This document shows, one piece after another, positions 36,116-46,336 of a DNA stretch of 64,000 nucleotides. This DNA comes from Cyrtodaria siliqua (Eukaryota; Mollusca; Bivalvia; Adapedonta; Hiatellidae). The stretch lies in NCBI GenBank assembly GCA_037043455.1, contig JAWPHD010004380.1, forward strand, positions 62,001-126,000, in the 5' to 3' direction. The notes beneath the pieces are model-generated. The model ran no database searches and had not been told where the DNA came from. It was given only the letters and a program-made list of their open reading frames with translations. Both the position numbers and the translations under genes were made by a program. How positions within the stretch are numbered: position 1 is the first letter of the stretch; every line of letters starts with the position of its first letter.

Positions 36116-36249
36116 GTCAGGCGAGTTAATGTCAAAAAACATAACAAACTGTGGAGAATATATCAAATACCATTATAAAACCTTTTAAACACATGTTTCG
36201 ACTGGGGAAATCTTCAAGAGATTGTTTGTTTGTTTGAAGTGTTCCACGT

Positions 36250-36450
36250 GACGGATGGTGGTAGGTATACAGTACTGGTTCTTCACATGAAATATAGCGT
36301 GGTCTGCCTCCGCCGCTAAGAAAATCGACCGTCATACAGTCATGTGTTATACCCATTTTGACAAATCGAGCTCCCAGTGGGATTTGAACCCACCGCGGTG
36401 AGAGGCGAGAACGTTTTAGACGCAGTGTCTTTACTATTCCGGCCACGGAT
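36250..36450 (-). mobile_element. tRNA-Leu-like SINE
   Basis: On the minus strand, GTGGCCGGAATAGTAAAGAC, ACTGCGTCTAAAACGTTC and GGTGGGTTCAAATCCCACTG form a tRNA-like head with A-box, long variable region and B-box. The overall pattern resembles a class II (Leu/Ser) tRNA. Downstream body words GGCGGAGGCAGACCACGC and GAACCAGTACTGTATACC recur inside the SINE at 21.7 and 28.1 kb, tying these three copies to one family. Confidence 0.65.
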
Positions 36451-36507
36451 GTGCTTTTTTGCTGAGTATATATCAAACACAATATGCTTGGGTGATTATA
36501 TTTTTGA

Positions 36508-36620
36508 AGGATGTAAGTAAGTAAGTAAATAAGTAAGAAATTTCTTTATTTATAGAGGGTGACTCAATTGGCATAACCAGTCATCCTTGAGGCTCTCTTA
36601 ATACACATTTACAAATATAA
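36508..36620. repeat. (GTAA)n microsatellite at a repeat end
   Basis: GTAAGTAAGTAAGTAAATAAG at 36,510-36,531 is followed by AAATTTCTTTATTTATAGAG and GGTGACTCAATTGGCATAAC. The arrangement resembles the tail of a minus-strand retroelement, but I could not find its coding part. This is suggestive only. Confidence 0.4.
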
Positions 36621-37770
36621 TACAACAAATAAATGTCATACTTATATGAACATATATCAAAGCATACGCCAATGTGATAAAATGAGTGCTATATTATATT
36701 TGTCGATAGTCTTAACTGCACACTTATATGTTAACTGCATAATTATACTGAGATGTCTAACTTAAGTAACATGTAACTGTTTCACAATTTGACATACTTT
36801 AAAAACACACACAAAAAACACTTTATCCAACATAAAACATAATGATAGTTAAAACACAAACATATGCAGTAAACCATTAGTCATAAACACATCATCTAAT
36901 ATCAATATATTTATAATTTATAACTGTTCATTTCTGAATCAAAGAAGATTTTTCTTTAATACCGTTCTGTCATTGTCATTTTGACGAGAAGGATACAATA
37001 TTTCTGTTACAAAACATTTCTGTTATATTATATTTGGTAAAGGTACAAACGTCAATCTTGAAGCAATTGCCAAGCATTCAAATTAGTCTCGTTTCATTAA
37101 TCCAGGATCACTATGGCTTCAAACCTGTTAGCTGTAGACATCTATGCGTATACTTAAATACAATTTTCAGTTTTATTTTTTCACTAATTCTACCATAGGT
37201 TTAAGTAAAATAAAGGATCTAAAAACGCAAAATAAAGGCTCTAGAAACGCAACTTGTTTATGGTCGGTATATATGTAGTTGTGTTTGTTCAAATAATGTT
37301 AATTTACCATGAACTGAGAATCTCCACGGGCATGTCCAACGTATTGTCTTTTGAAATTTAATACTACGTACTGAAATGAATATTTTTTTTGTTAAATTCA
37401 CGAACAGTAGTTTGGTTATAAACACAGTGTTGCGTTTCTTATTTTCCTTAAGTATATATTATTGGTGCGGTGAAATATAATCAACAATTAATAATATGCA
37501 CGAACAATTTACTTTTAACTAACATAATGATTGAATAAATTCAAGTAATGTAGAACAACGTATGAAAGGTGAGGTTTTTAAAATCACGACTGCCATGTAT
37601 TCCTTTAAATACTATAGCAATATGTACTTTGTATGCATTGTTATGTTGAGCCTACTGGCGAATAATACAGGATAAGTGTTGTACCAACTGTTAACTAGAA
37701 GCACAATACGTACACTCGAGACTTTGAGAAACACTAAACCTTAACGTAAATTGAACGAAGTACAGTAATA
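36620..37770. other. AT-rich stretch with half of a MITE
   Basis: No gene seen. Positions 37,450-37,605 match the right half of the TTAA-flanked MITE at 7,217-7,532 (AATAATATGCA, ATGATTGAATAAATTCAA, GACTGCCATGTATTCCTTTA). Confidence 0.5.
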
Positions 37771-37775
37771 GCGGA

Positions 37776-37875
37776 TATCATTTTCCATTGTGTCTGGACA
37801 TTACTAGTCACATGACCTACACACACAGGATACCATTTTCCATTTTGTCTGGACATTACTAGTCACACGACCTTA
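37776..37875 (+). repeat. Local ~54 bp tandem duplication
   Basis: Two copies of GGATAYCATTTTCCATTKTG followed by TCTGGACATTACTAGTCACA and YGACC, separated by CACACACA. No known function. Confidence 0.8.
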
Positions 37876-37879
37876 ACAC

Positions 37880-38935
37880 AGTTAACGGGATAAAGTCTAA
37901 TCTGAGACTTCTGGCGGTCATGTGATACATTAAACATATATTCTAAAGGAAAACATATACGAAACTAAGGGCTTTCCGCTATATATTGTATATACGAGTA
38001 TAATATGCTGCTGTTAATCGAACGGTACTTGGCTACAATAGACTTTTCCTTTCCGAAAAGAACTAAAACGTCACATAACATACCAAATATTATCGTTTCA
38101 AAGTTTCATTATTGACAAGATACGCGTTTGGCTCAAACAGGTGAGTAAATGTAGGTTGAAAAAAAATCAATCTCTTAACATTAAATATAGTACTGAAATA
38201 GCTCAAAGTATTCAAAGCGGAAGTTCAACATTTTGGAATTTCGTGTTAAAAGTAAACTGATTTTTTTCACCTAACATCTTGGGATTTCTCTGTAATATTT
38301 CATGGAATTATGTGTGCATAAACATTATATAGCGGAAATTCCTGAGTTGCGTTTCTTTTTTCCTTTAGTATATTACAGTGCGTCTCTCATTGTTAGTTAC
38401 TGTATAGCCGTAGCAGAAAAAAGTTATGTACTTATGCAGAATGTTTCTTAATATACATACAACACCAGCCAGGAATTTACATAAAGTATCTAGCAACGTC
38501 AGAATTCCAAGATTACTTTTCATTGAATCACAATTTCGGTATAGTGGCATATCTTTACTTTGCACTATGAGACCTATCTGTATAAATCATGTAACCTAGA
38601 AACAGGAAATCGGCCAGATTCAACGGAAACTGGAATCGCTACACAGAAATAAAAAGATAATTGGATACTAATGTAATACATATTACAGGGAGTCAAATAC
38701 CACCATGTATTTTAGAACTGTTTAAGACTGTCTGCTGAAAGTAATACTAGTATGGTTGGATCTGAATATCCCTCTCAAAAGATCACAGAGACCTTTCACA
38801 CGTCAATTTTAGTGAACGTTTTTAATAGGAGACTTATTCGAAAGCGATACTCTATCTTGCTTTATTACATAACATGTGGTGTGGGAGTGTAATAACACCA
38901 TTCACTATTTTCGATATTTCACTAGTGGTATCACA
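37880..38935. other. AT-rich stretch without recognised gene
   Basis: Contains GTTGCGTTTCTTTTTTCCTT (38,346) resembling 37,431. No coding region or assigned repeat. The minus frame at 38,365-38,565 lacks any signature. Confidence 0.45.
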
Positions 38936-38939
38936 TAAC

Positions 38940-39200
38940 GTTCATGACGTCATGGATGTCAATTTATTGTACGTTTTCTGACGTAATGTGACGTTATAAG
39001 TTATGCAATAAATACAATCTTACATTCGTTCTCATATATTATTGAATTTATTAAAGTCGTTAGCAAAAATGATATAATGCTCGGCAAGAGTCTCGCATTA
39101 TATCATTTTTCCAACTCAATAATGAATAGCCGAGTATTATATCATTTTGCTAATGAGTTAAATAAATTCAATAATGAATGAGTACTCATGTAAGATCCTT
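38940..39200. mobile_element. CRE-associated foldback element
   Basis: The arms ATTGAATTTATTAAAG..GCAAAAATGATATAATGC and TATTATATCATTTTGC..GTTAAATAAATTCAAT pair over ~60 nt (39,023-39,080 with 39,130-39,199). A further short hairpin around CTCGGCAAGAGTCTCG and ATTATATCATTTTTCC lies between them. TGACGTCA occurs at about 38,944 and two TGACGT half-sites follow at about 38,979-38,992. The first foldback element (5,783-5,940) has the same association in mirror orientation. Confidence 0.65.
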
Positions 39201-39204
39201 TATA

Positions 39205-40110
39205 TATCGTGCTGTTGTTTTTGGCAATTGTAAAGGAAATAGACTAGTTATCACAAAATAATCGTGCCTAGTAAAAAACATAGTAGCACTTAAAAGCGTG
39301 GACACCAGAAACACCAGTGAAACGGAGGGCTTGCTAGACTTTATTGGTTCAGTATATAAAATATGTACTGTACTTCAGAGAATACGGCATTGGCTGTGTT
39401 TCACTATGCGTTTCTGGACGAATCTTATGTCTCTTACCCATAGGCGTTATAATGGCCTATTTTTGTTTCAAACTGTATGTCTACTAAATTCATATTTCTT
39501 GCATAACATCTTGTTAAATCGATTAATGTCTGGACAAACGAGTTGTGATCATGTTTTTTAACATGTCATTTCTTTTCAATATATTTGTTATACATGCATC
39601 CGAACACTAGCGGTAAAGCCAATGGATTAAGAAAGAGAGTGCACTAATGCAAACATCTTATGTCGCATTAATATTGACATCAATAACATTCTTGAACTGG
39701 CTTATTCCCAGTGAAACTGCACCACTGTCAGGAAGATTGTTCAAAGCACTGGCGACTCTATGGTTGAAGAATATTTGCATTACACCGAGTCTAACTCACA
39801 GTTTTAGTAGCTTGAAAGAGTGACCTGTTTTGTTTAGTATTTATTTGGAAAAAAAACATGCATAAATCTACACATTCAATGTTTCTTATGCCTTTTTGTT
39901 ATATGCTGTAACGCCGACCGTCATGTGTGGTAAAGCTTAATGTAAACATTTTGTAATCAATGTATTTGTTCTATGCTAGCTAGGTTTCCTAAGCCATATA
40001 TCATTTATTTAAGCAGGATACATGTACCATTCTAGAATGATTTATTCAAGTTGTGGCATTACAATGGATTTGTCAAGTTTTAAAATTATTTCTCTATCCC
40101 CAGTGATAGC
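39205..40110. other. Stretch without recognised gene
   Basis: The plus frame at 39,298-39,561 begins without a good start context and shows no domain. Nothing else recognised. Confidence 0.4.
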
Positions 40111-40112
40111 AT

Positions 40113-40190
40113 AGTTCATGGCGAGGATTCCTTTATTTACACTGTACCGTTTTATTGGGATGACAGTACGATAAGTGTGAGGTTTGGTGC
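40113..40190 (+). mobile_element. 78 bp piece of Penelope-like 3' UTR
   Basis: Matches TTCATGGCGGGGATTTCTTT, ATTTACACTGTCCYGTTTTA and GGTTTGGTGC of the element 3' UTR, and ends abruptly at GGTTTGGTGC. It is the shortest of nine copies and lacks the usual 3' end, so it was later truncated or is an internal remnant. Read on the minus strand it extends an unrelated open frame (40,042-40,326). Confidence 0.75.
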
Positions 40191-40194
40191 TTGT

Positions 40195-40375
40195 CATTTG
40201 GAATGATATCACATTAGAATCACCGCTTTTGTCTCGAAGTGACAATTGTTTCATCAACAATACTAGGTATACATTACTTTGACGTGCCATTATCATGAAC
40301 GTTTTAGAGTAATCGAAACTTTGCAATGAACCTGGAACTGAATCATTAACTGGAGATTAAGCATTTAACGTATTT
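40195..40375 (-). CDS. Possible minus-strand exon, unknown product
   Basis: On the minus strand an open stretch encodes NDSVPGSLQSFDYSKTFMIM and continues ARQSNVYLVLLMKQLSLRDK to about 40,195, where the retroelement fragment begins. Acceptor-like TTAATCTCCAG/TT lies at its 5' side. The frame does not join in phase to the exon at 40,489-40,836, so the link is unresolved. I do not recognise a family; it could be chance. Confidence 0.2.
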
Positions 40376-40415
40376 GCAATATCACTGCAAATAACACTTC
40401 TAACTTAATCTACCT

Positions 40416-40463
40416 CCCACTCCCCCCGCACCCCCATCCCACCACACACACACACACACACAC
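40416..40463 (-). other. G-quadruplex-capable tract and (GT)n
   Basis: On the minus strand, four G runs (GGG, GGGGG, GGGGGG, GGG) with loops of 2-3 nt meet the usual G4 pattern. They are directly preceded on that strand by a (GT)n run (40,442-40,463 on plus as CA). The tract lies ~20 bp inside the putative intron that follows the donor at 40,488. Confidence 0.6.
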
Positions 40464-40488
40464 ATCTTGAGTCACACTAATTGCATAC

Positions 40489-40836
40489 CTTGTCAAAGGT
40501 GTAGAACGGTCCCGCACGACAAGATATACAGTTCCCGTTATTATGCCATCTACATCGAGCCTCAGCATGCTCTGCTTGCGCTTTAAATCTGGCGATATCT
40601 AAACCGAACGGTGAGCACCAGTACCAGATTTTAATCATACGAGTGTTATTTAATACGTTCCTGTTAGAATCCATGTAGACCGAGTCTGATGCACAGATGA
40701 TCAATTCCCACACGCTGACATCTTTTTCAACAAGTCCTTTAATATTCAGATATGGATCCTCAATAAGTGATGAAGTGATGACAATTTCAGTCAGAAGACA
40801 CATTCCGAAATAAACTTTTACCCGTGTCCATGTCAT
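40489..40836 (-). CDS. Candidate first exon of a secreted protein
   Basis: The first ATG in the frame (40,836) gives MTWTRVKVYFGMCLLTEIVI, then TSSLIEDP: a charged start and hydrophobic core like a signal peptide. The ~116-codon exon ends in CISCRAGPFYTFDK with a splice donor GACAAG/GTATGC at 40,489/40,488. Cys residues cluster in the last 45 residues. The longer frame upstream begins at GTG and is not a plausible eukaryotic start. I do not recognise the family. Joining to an acceptor at about 40,364 gives only 18 more codons before a stop. Hypothetical. Confidence 0.3.
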
Positions 40837-40839
40837 GCG

Positions 40840-41465
40840 ACTCAGTAATATCACGACACTTCTTCAGTAACTCAAATTTTGAAAGTTGGCTTCAGAATTA
40901 TTGTTCCAGTTTTTGTCATATTTTCATGCACAGCATTTATTGCCATAAGCACATTTAGCCAATCTCCCTTCCTACATCCGCAATAAAATTATTCGTAAGG
41001 ACCATGACTCATAACTAATACAATCATCTCCAATTTATGTTGTACTTGGCCGCTTATGACTCGGTATAATCCTCAAAATCTTCATAAGAACCACGTGGTG
41101 TTGACAATTTAAACACTCGCTATTAAGACTCAGAGCCAAACGTACTCTTATGGTGTTTGTCAGTGACAAGTTAATTCAGTATCTTTCTGTTTAAATAATA
41201 ATGGTGCTTATTGTTTACGTGTTCATTAACAATTCATCACGGTAATGTTTCATGTCTGCCAATGATGACGTCATAGGACAATTGTGATTCTTCGTATAAA
41301 TAGTTCATGAAATTATGAAGTCCTAGTCAACTGAAGTATATTACATACTCTTTAAAAACAGATTAATGTCAATGAGGTCATGCACTAACGGTAAAAACAG
41401 TTTTATCGATGAGAAAACACAGAGTTTTATGAAAACCCTTATTTAAACAACAACAGAGTATCCTT
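40840..41465. other. Intergenic stretch
   Basis: No gene or repeat assigned. It separates the 3' end of the repeat-protein gene (minus) from the putative exon at 40.5-40.8 kb (also minus). Confidence 0.4.
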
Positions 41466-41470
41466 CTAGA

Positions 41471-41476
41471 TTTATT
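41471..41476 (-). terminator. Polyadenylation signal AATAAA
   Basis: AATAAA on the minus strand, ~255 bp beyond the last stop codon (41,732) of the repeat-protein frame. A closer AATAAA lies at 41,699-41,704. Either could serve as the 3' processing signal; no transcript evidence is available. Confidence 0.35.
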
Positions 41477-41731
41477 GTCGTCTACAATTCTATTTTACTA
41501 TGTACAGATACAGTTTTACACAATTCTGTGTACTTCGTCCTTTCTGTGTATATATCCACCGCTAAAGACGGGAATGCATTCGAACAAACGACAGTTGCGG
41601 GGATACCAAATAGAGTATGTCAAGCTTGCTGTCGTCATTGTACTTCTGATGGCATATTGAAATACATCTGGACTAATGACATTCATTCGTATCACGGGTT
41701 TATTCACGGTCAGCACGGGTAGTTGTGTACG

Positions 41732-42895
41732 TCAAAAGGTGGCAGTGTACCACTGTATTAATAAAACGGGCTTTGGTAATACTATATCTATCGCCATATA
41801 TTGTAACACAGTAGCTGCGGAATCAGATAGCACCAAGTGTTCGGTATTGTTTTCAATGTGCAACTCAGCTGAGGCATCAGTGTTCACCGAGTAATTAGCA
41901 ATGGGACATTCGTGCTGCACACATGCTGTGGAATCAACTCTAACCCAATTAGCAACAGCTTGGTCAATCAGTTGCGTACACTCTTTGGAATCAGTTATCG
42001 TATGGTTATCAACAGTTGGACAACCACGTAAAACACTTTCTATGGGACTGGCTATGTCATGATTAGCAATAGTTGGACTACCACGTGGAACCCTAAGATT
42101 GTGATCGTCTATCGCATTAGTTCCAACAGCTGAACTGCCAACTGGAACACTATCGTTGGGATCGGCTATTGCATGCTTATCAACAGATGGACTACCACGT
42201 GAAACACTTTCTTTGAGATCGGCTATCGCATGATTATCAACATATGGACAACCACGTGGAACATTATCATTGGGATCGGCTATCGAATGATTATCAACCA
42301 CTGCACTACCACGTGGAGCACAATTGTTGGGATCTCCTATCGCATGATTATCGTCAGTGGGACTTCCACGTGAAACATTATTGCTGGGATCGCCTATCGC
42401 ATGATTAGCAACATCTTGACTACCACGTGGAACATTATCGCCGGGATCGGCTATCGTATGAGTATCAGCAGTTAGACTAACACGTGGAATACATTCGTTG
42501 GGATCGCCTATCGCATGATTATCAACAGTTGAACTAACACGTGGAACGCTATCGTGGGGATCGCCTATCGCTTGAGCATCAACAGGTGAACTACCACGCG
42601 GAATACTATCGTAGGTTTCGGCAACCGCATGATTATCAACAGGTGGACTACCACGTGGAACATTATCGTTGCGATCGGTTTCCAATGCATCATAAACAGT
42701 TGCTCTGTCGTGTTGTATACACGCCATAGGATTGTTTATTGCAGGGTGATTGTACGTTGGACTACAGAAACAATATAACATGAACAACCCAAACTCCTGC
42801 ATGTTAACCATTGGACTATCGTTGGATTCTGCTATAGCCTGGGTGTTAAACGGTATGACTAAGTTTACCACACTAACTGAACCAACAGCTTGCAT
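41732..42895 (-). CDS. C-terminal half of repeat protein (20-residue repeats)
   Basis: A 387-codon frame lying in the same reading frame as the 545-codon frame upstream and separated from it by one TGA (43,025-43,027) and 43 open codons (42,896-43,024). About twelve tandem 20-residue repeats of the type VDNHAIADPNDNVPRGSP (60 bp each, roughly 41,985-42,700) form most of it. It ends in a non-repeat tail with LHIENNTEHLVLSDSAATVL. Earlier, looser copies of a 20-residue repeat (EESTYSL, ADSTDSL) bridge the two halves. No membrane segment or known domain is seen. It is either the continuation of the upstream protein by readthrough or an allele-specific interruption, or the tail of a decayed gene. 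The ATG at 42,895 need not be a real start. Confidence 0.5.
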   Translation of the reverse strand: MQAVGSVSVVNLVIPFNTQAIAESNDSPMVNMQEFGLFMLYCFCSPTYNHPAINNPMACIQHDRATVYDALETDRNDNVPRGSPPVDNHAVAETYDSIPRGSSPVDAQAIGDPHDSVPRVSSTVDNHAIGDPNECIPRVSLTADTHTIADPGDNVPRGSQDVANHAIGDPSNNVSRGSPTDDNHAIGDPNNCAPRGSAVVDNHSIADPNDNVPRGCPYVDNHAIADLKESVSRGSPSVDKHAIADPNDSVPVGSSAVGTNAIDDHNLRVPRGSPTIANHDIASPIESVLRGCPTVDNHTITDSKECTQLIDQAVANWVRVDSTACVQHECPIANYSVNTDASAELHIENNTEHLVLSDSAATVLQYMAIDIVLPKPVLLIQWYTATF

Positions 42896-43024
42896 TGTTT
42901 GTACTAAACTGTCTGTAGAATCTGCTGCTATCGCATTAAGACCAACAGTTTGACATGGGTGTACTAAACTGTATGTAGATTCTTCTGTTATCTCAGGAGT
43001 ATCAACAATTTGAAATGAGTCCGC

Positions 43025-44662
43025 TCAACTGTCTGTAGATTCCTCAGTCATCGATTTATTAACATTGTTCTCAGCCACAGCATAGGTCTTGTTTTCCAAT
43101 GCGATAGTTTTGGAATATTCCTTTTCAGTTTTACTTTGATTTAACGCATTACCTTTAACATCGGTATCTTGAATATCTGCATCGTTACCTGTTTCGCTTA
43201 TCTCAGCTAGATTGTGTGTAGTATGGTGTTCTTTCGTGACATGTCTGTCCATTTTAATTGTTTCACTGGTTTCTGGCATGTAATTGAATGCAGTCTGGGA
43301 TTTCTTGAGTTCATTCAAACATGCAATAATGGCAAGGTAACATAAAATTAATTCGGAAGGATCCATACCGTAAATTTGAGTATATAGAGTAGGATATGAT
43401 ACTAATGTATTTTGTCTAGCATTGTTGTCTTTTGCAAGACGTCCATCCTCGTGTATATAATCATCTTTGAATTCCCGTATGCCAGGCACATGATGTGTGG
43501 CTCGTTCGTCGTTGTGTGTAGTATGGTGTTCCTTCGTGACATGTCTGTCCATTTTAATTGTTTCACTGGTTTCTGGCATGTAATTGAATGCAGTCTGGGA
43601 TTTCTTGAGTTCATTCAAACATGCAATAATGGCAAGGTAACATAAAATTAATTCGGAAGGATCCATACCGTAAATTTGAGTATATAGAGTAGGATATGAT
43701 ACTAATGTGTGTTTTCTAGCATTGTTGTTTTTTGCAAGACGTCCATCCTCGTGTATATAATCATCTTGGAATTTTCGTACCCCAGGAACATGATGTGTGG
43801 CTCGTTCTTCGTTGTGTATAGTATGGTGTTCCTTCGTGACATGTCTGTCCATTTTAATTGTTTCACTGGTTTCTGGCATGTAGTTGAATGCAGTCTGGGA
43901 TTTCTTGAGTTCATTCAAACATGCAATAACAGCAATGTAACACAAATTTAATTCGGAAGGATCCACACCGTAAATTTGAGTATATAGAGTAGGATATGAT
44001 AGTAATGTATCTTTTCTAGCATTGTTGTCTTTTGCAAGACGTACATCCTTGTGTATATAATCATCTTGGAATTTCCGTACGCCAGGCACCTGATGTGTTG
44101 CTCGTTTGTCGTTGTTACCTGCAGTTTCATCTAAAAGGGCGGATGCTCTTTCATTATCTCCTCCTGTAACATCATCCCCATTTTGTAAAGGAGTTTCAGG
44201 TACCACAATTGTAGGACTTATGGTTGATGAACTATTATGGTTTTCTCTATTCAACTGGTTTGTAGCTGGTTGTCTTGTGTTTGTAGATGCTTTTGCATTC
44301 TCCATATTAATTGTAACATTTAGATGTATATCATTGTAGTAATGGAAGTGAGTATTTCTTGCGTTGATTACATCAGCGTCTGTATTTGTCTTCACTGATT
44401 CCTTTGGTGAATGTTTATAAGTAAACCGTTTACGGACACCATCATTCACATCATAGTTATTGTCGACGTTTGGCTGAGTCTGTTCCTGATGATTGGAAAT
44501 AGCATTAAATTTACCCGGCAGATGACACTTGTTGACCTTTGGTGTACCCATGGTTTTTGAGGAGTCAATACAAGTCCCGAAGAGAAACACACAATGCATT
44601 ATGTTTATGAGGCAACATAACCAATTACAGCGCACTTGGTTAAATGCAAAGAAAGCAAACAT
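43025..44662 (-). CDS. Repeat protein with three 100-residue units, unknown function
   Basis: The longest open frame in the window (545 codons). The first ATG (44,662) has a weak context and adds a Cys-rich hydrophobic stretch. The ATG at 44,551 (residue 38, MGTPKVNKC) sits in ACCATGG, an ideal context, and may be the true start. An in-frame TAA lies 18 bp upstream of 44,662. Residues ~60-185 are Asn/Thr/Ser-rich and polar. Three tandem 100-residue units then follow (44,107-43,208), each with ATHHVPGVRKFQDDYIHEDG, SYPTLYTQIYGMDPSEL and CYLAIIACLNELKKS; units 2 and 3 are nearly identical. The frame ends at TGA 43,025 and is open again beyond it. I recognise no family. Maintenance of frame across 3 kb argues for a real, recently functional gene. 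Confidence 0.6.
   Translation of the reverse strand: MFAFFAFNQVRCNWLCCLINIMHCVFLFGTCIDSSKTMGTPKVNKCHLPGKFNAISNHQEQTQPNVDNNYDVNDGVRKRFTYKHSPKESVKTNTDADVINARNTHFHYYNDIHLNVTINMENAKASTNTRQPATNQLNRENHNSSSTISPTIVVPETPLQNGDDVTGGDNERASALLDETAGNNDKRATHQVPGVRKFQDDYIHKDVRLAKDNNARKDTLLSYPTLYTQIYGVDPSELNLCYIAVIACLNELKKSQTAFNYMPETSETIKMDRHVTKEHHTIHNEERATHHVPGVRKFQDDYIHEDGRLAKNNNARKHTLVSYPTLYTQIYGMDPSELILCYLAIIACLNELKKSQTAFNYMPETSETIKMDRHVTKEHHTTHNDERATHHVPGIREFKDDYIHEDGRLAKDNNARQNTLVSYPTLYTQIYGMDPSELILCYLAIIACLNELKKSQTAFNYMPETSETIKMDRHVTKEHHTTHNLAEISETGNDADIQDTDVKGNALNQSKTEKEYSKTIALENKTYAVAENNVNKSMTEESTDS
43208..44107 (-). repeat. Three 300 bp in-frame tandem units
   Basis: Exact 300 bp spacing; ends defined by GTTGTGTGTAGTATGGTGTTC-type boundaries (20 bases or fewer shared at each). 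The 5'-most unit (44,107-43,808) differs from the other two at more positions, several of them amino-acid changing (GVDPSELN versus GMDPSELI), consistent with the second and third arising last. Confidence 0.9.
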
Positions 44663-44664
44663 AC

Positions 44665-45310
44665 GTTTCCAGATATGTTACTGGAGAAATATTTACAACA
44701 TGCAGTGTAGTTATTCGAGCAGAAACAATTTTAGTAAGGCATGCTGTCATGTCCATTTTGTTAAGGGTTATTTAATCAGGGATCGTGAAATCTGTTCAAA
44801 GCCTGTATCAATTTTGGATATGTTAAGTATTTCCCGTCTTAGCAATCATTCCGATGAATCATAGAACCAAGGTCCCTAATATGTAAATTAAATATATACA
44901 TACACAGTAGTGTAAAGATCTTGGGGTTTGTCCAGCCCTATTTGTCTGAATTGTATATATTTACTGGACTGAATAGTGAATGAATGCTTGGGGTTGTTAG
45001 GAAATCAAGTAATACATTGTGTTAGTTGTTCTTGCAGGCTGCTTTTGTTTATTTATTAATATTTCGCAAAATAATTATCCATATTAGCAAGTGATTATTA
45101 TAGTAAATGTATGATATTTATCGTTGTCATCAGTTCAACGGTATTCCATCATCATTCATTTATCATTAAGTATTACCCATATTCACTGTTAACTGTATTT
45201 ACTTCAACATCGTTAATTATTTGTACTGCACATTACAAATAATTTATGGAGGCTGCCATTTTGTATATCCGGGAAGAGCAATTTTAGTTCAATTCAATTC
45301 AATAAAACTT
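44665..45310. other. Upstream region of the repeat-protein gene
   Basis: AT-rich with no gene recognised. An acceptor-like ATTTCTCCAG/TAAC just upstream of 44,662 would place TAA in frame, so an upstream coding exon in this frame is unlikely. It ends at TTCAATTCAATTCAATAAAA (45,289-45,306) before a Penelope-like fragment. Confidence 0.4.
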
Positions 45311-45935
45311 GTAAACTGACCCTATCATTTTGCAACGTACTGCATGCTTGGTGGTGGACCCTTTTACAGTTCGCCACTATGCTTTCCTCTTTAATTGTAC
45401 GATGACCGGACAGGCTGTGGACCCTATGATGACGCCTACCTAAAGCCCATTGGGACGGGGGCGTTTAATGTTTGTCTATGATCTTTCCTGTCGTGCCCTT
45501 AATGGTTTATTCTCTTGTTGCTCTGGCTTCTGCCAAGTCATTGAGTACCTTCATTGTGGCTTTCTAGGCTATTGTTTTTTTGTATTATATTTACACGAGC
45601 ATATTTGTGTAATTTACTTATATTGCCTATTGATGCTGCCTTGTTGGTTAGAGATTAGATCATGGCGGGGATTTCTTTATTTACACTGTCCTGTTTTAAT
45701 GGGATGACAGTAGGGTAAGTGTGAGGTTTGGTGCACCCTAGAACCTACTTTGCCACTGACCGTTCCAAGGCGGTAGCCCTATTGTCAACCCTTTTGTGTT
45801 TTTGATGTCGTTTACTTTTATTATTACTTTTGCCTTCTTGTTTGTCTGTTTCCATGTTTGTTTCTGTGTTTTGTGGTTGACTGTCCTCCTTGAATGCTAC
45901 TTTCCCTGTCCGATCTTTTTATATTTCTTGATACT
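45311..45935 (+). pseudogene. Penelope-like element 3' end, truncated
   Basis: Begins in the coding part (ACCCTATCATTTTGCAACGTA, read as DPIILQRTACLVVDPFTV) and continues through the 3' UTR (CTCTTGTTGCTCTGGCTTCT, GGGGATTTCTTTATTTACAC, CACCCTAGAACC) to CCCTGTCCGATCTTTTTATA. Stop codons follow the MMTPT motif. It is a 5'-truncated, dead copy like that at 18.9-20.1 kb, and close to it in sequence, with a ~20 bp deletion after TAGAACC. Confidence 0.75.
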
Positions 45936-46336
45936 TACTTTTCTCCAGACATAGGAATAGTATTTCAGTGTGAATAATTGTTCTTGTTATTTGTGTATTT
46001 GTTTAAAGTAGATTGTGTTCAAGGAATATTTCTTGTGTAACAACATGACGTAGTTAATGCAGACTTATGTTTCAAATGAAAACATATGTAACTGTCAAAA
46101 TCATCAACTTGAATTGGACATAGAGCTGTAAGTCAAACATCCTAAACGTACCACTCCGTATGTAAGAGGCGAACATGCTACAAACAAACCAGAAATGGAA
46201 ATAAGACAAACATATCTACCCTCCATAATTATATTTGCTAAACTCCATCCAAAGCGCCGAGACCCAAATAAACATAAACAAAGCTACCGACTAACCTTAC
46301 TATATATATGTGCGCTAATAATCGCACAATCCCCAG

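Noticed and set aside
43402..44130. Secondary ORFs of 60-80 codons on both strands in the repeat-protein gene
   Set aside because: They recur at exactly 300 bp spacing as shadows of the three coding repeats.
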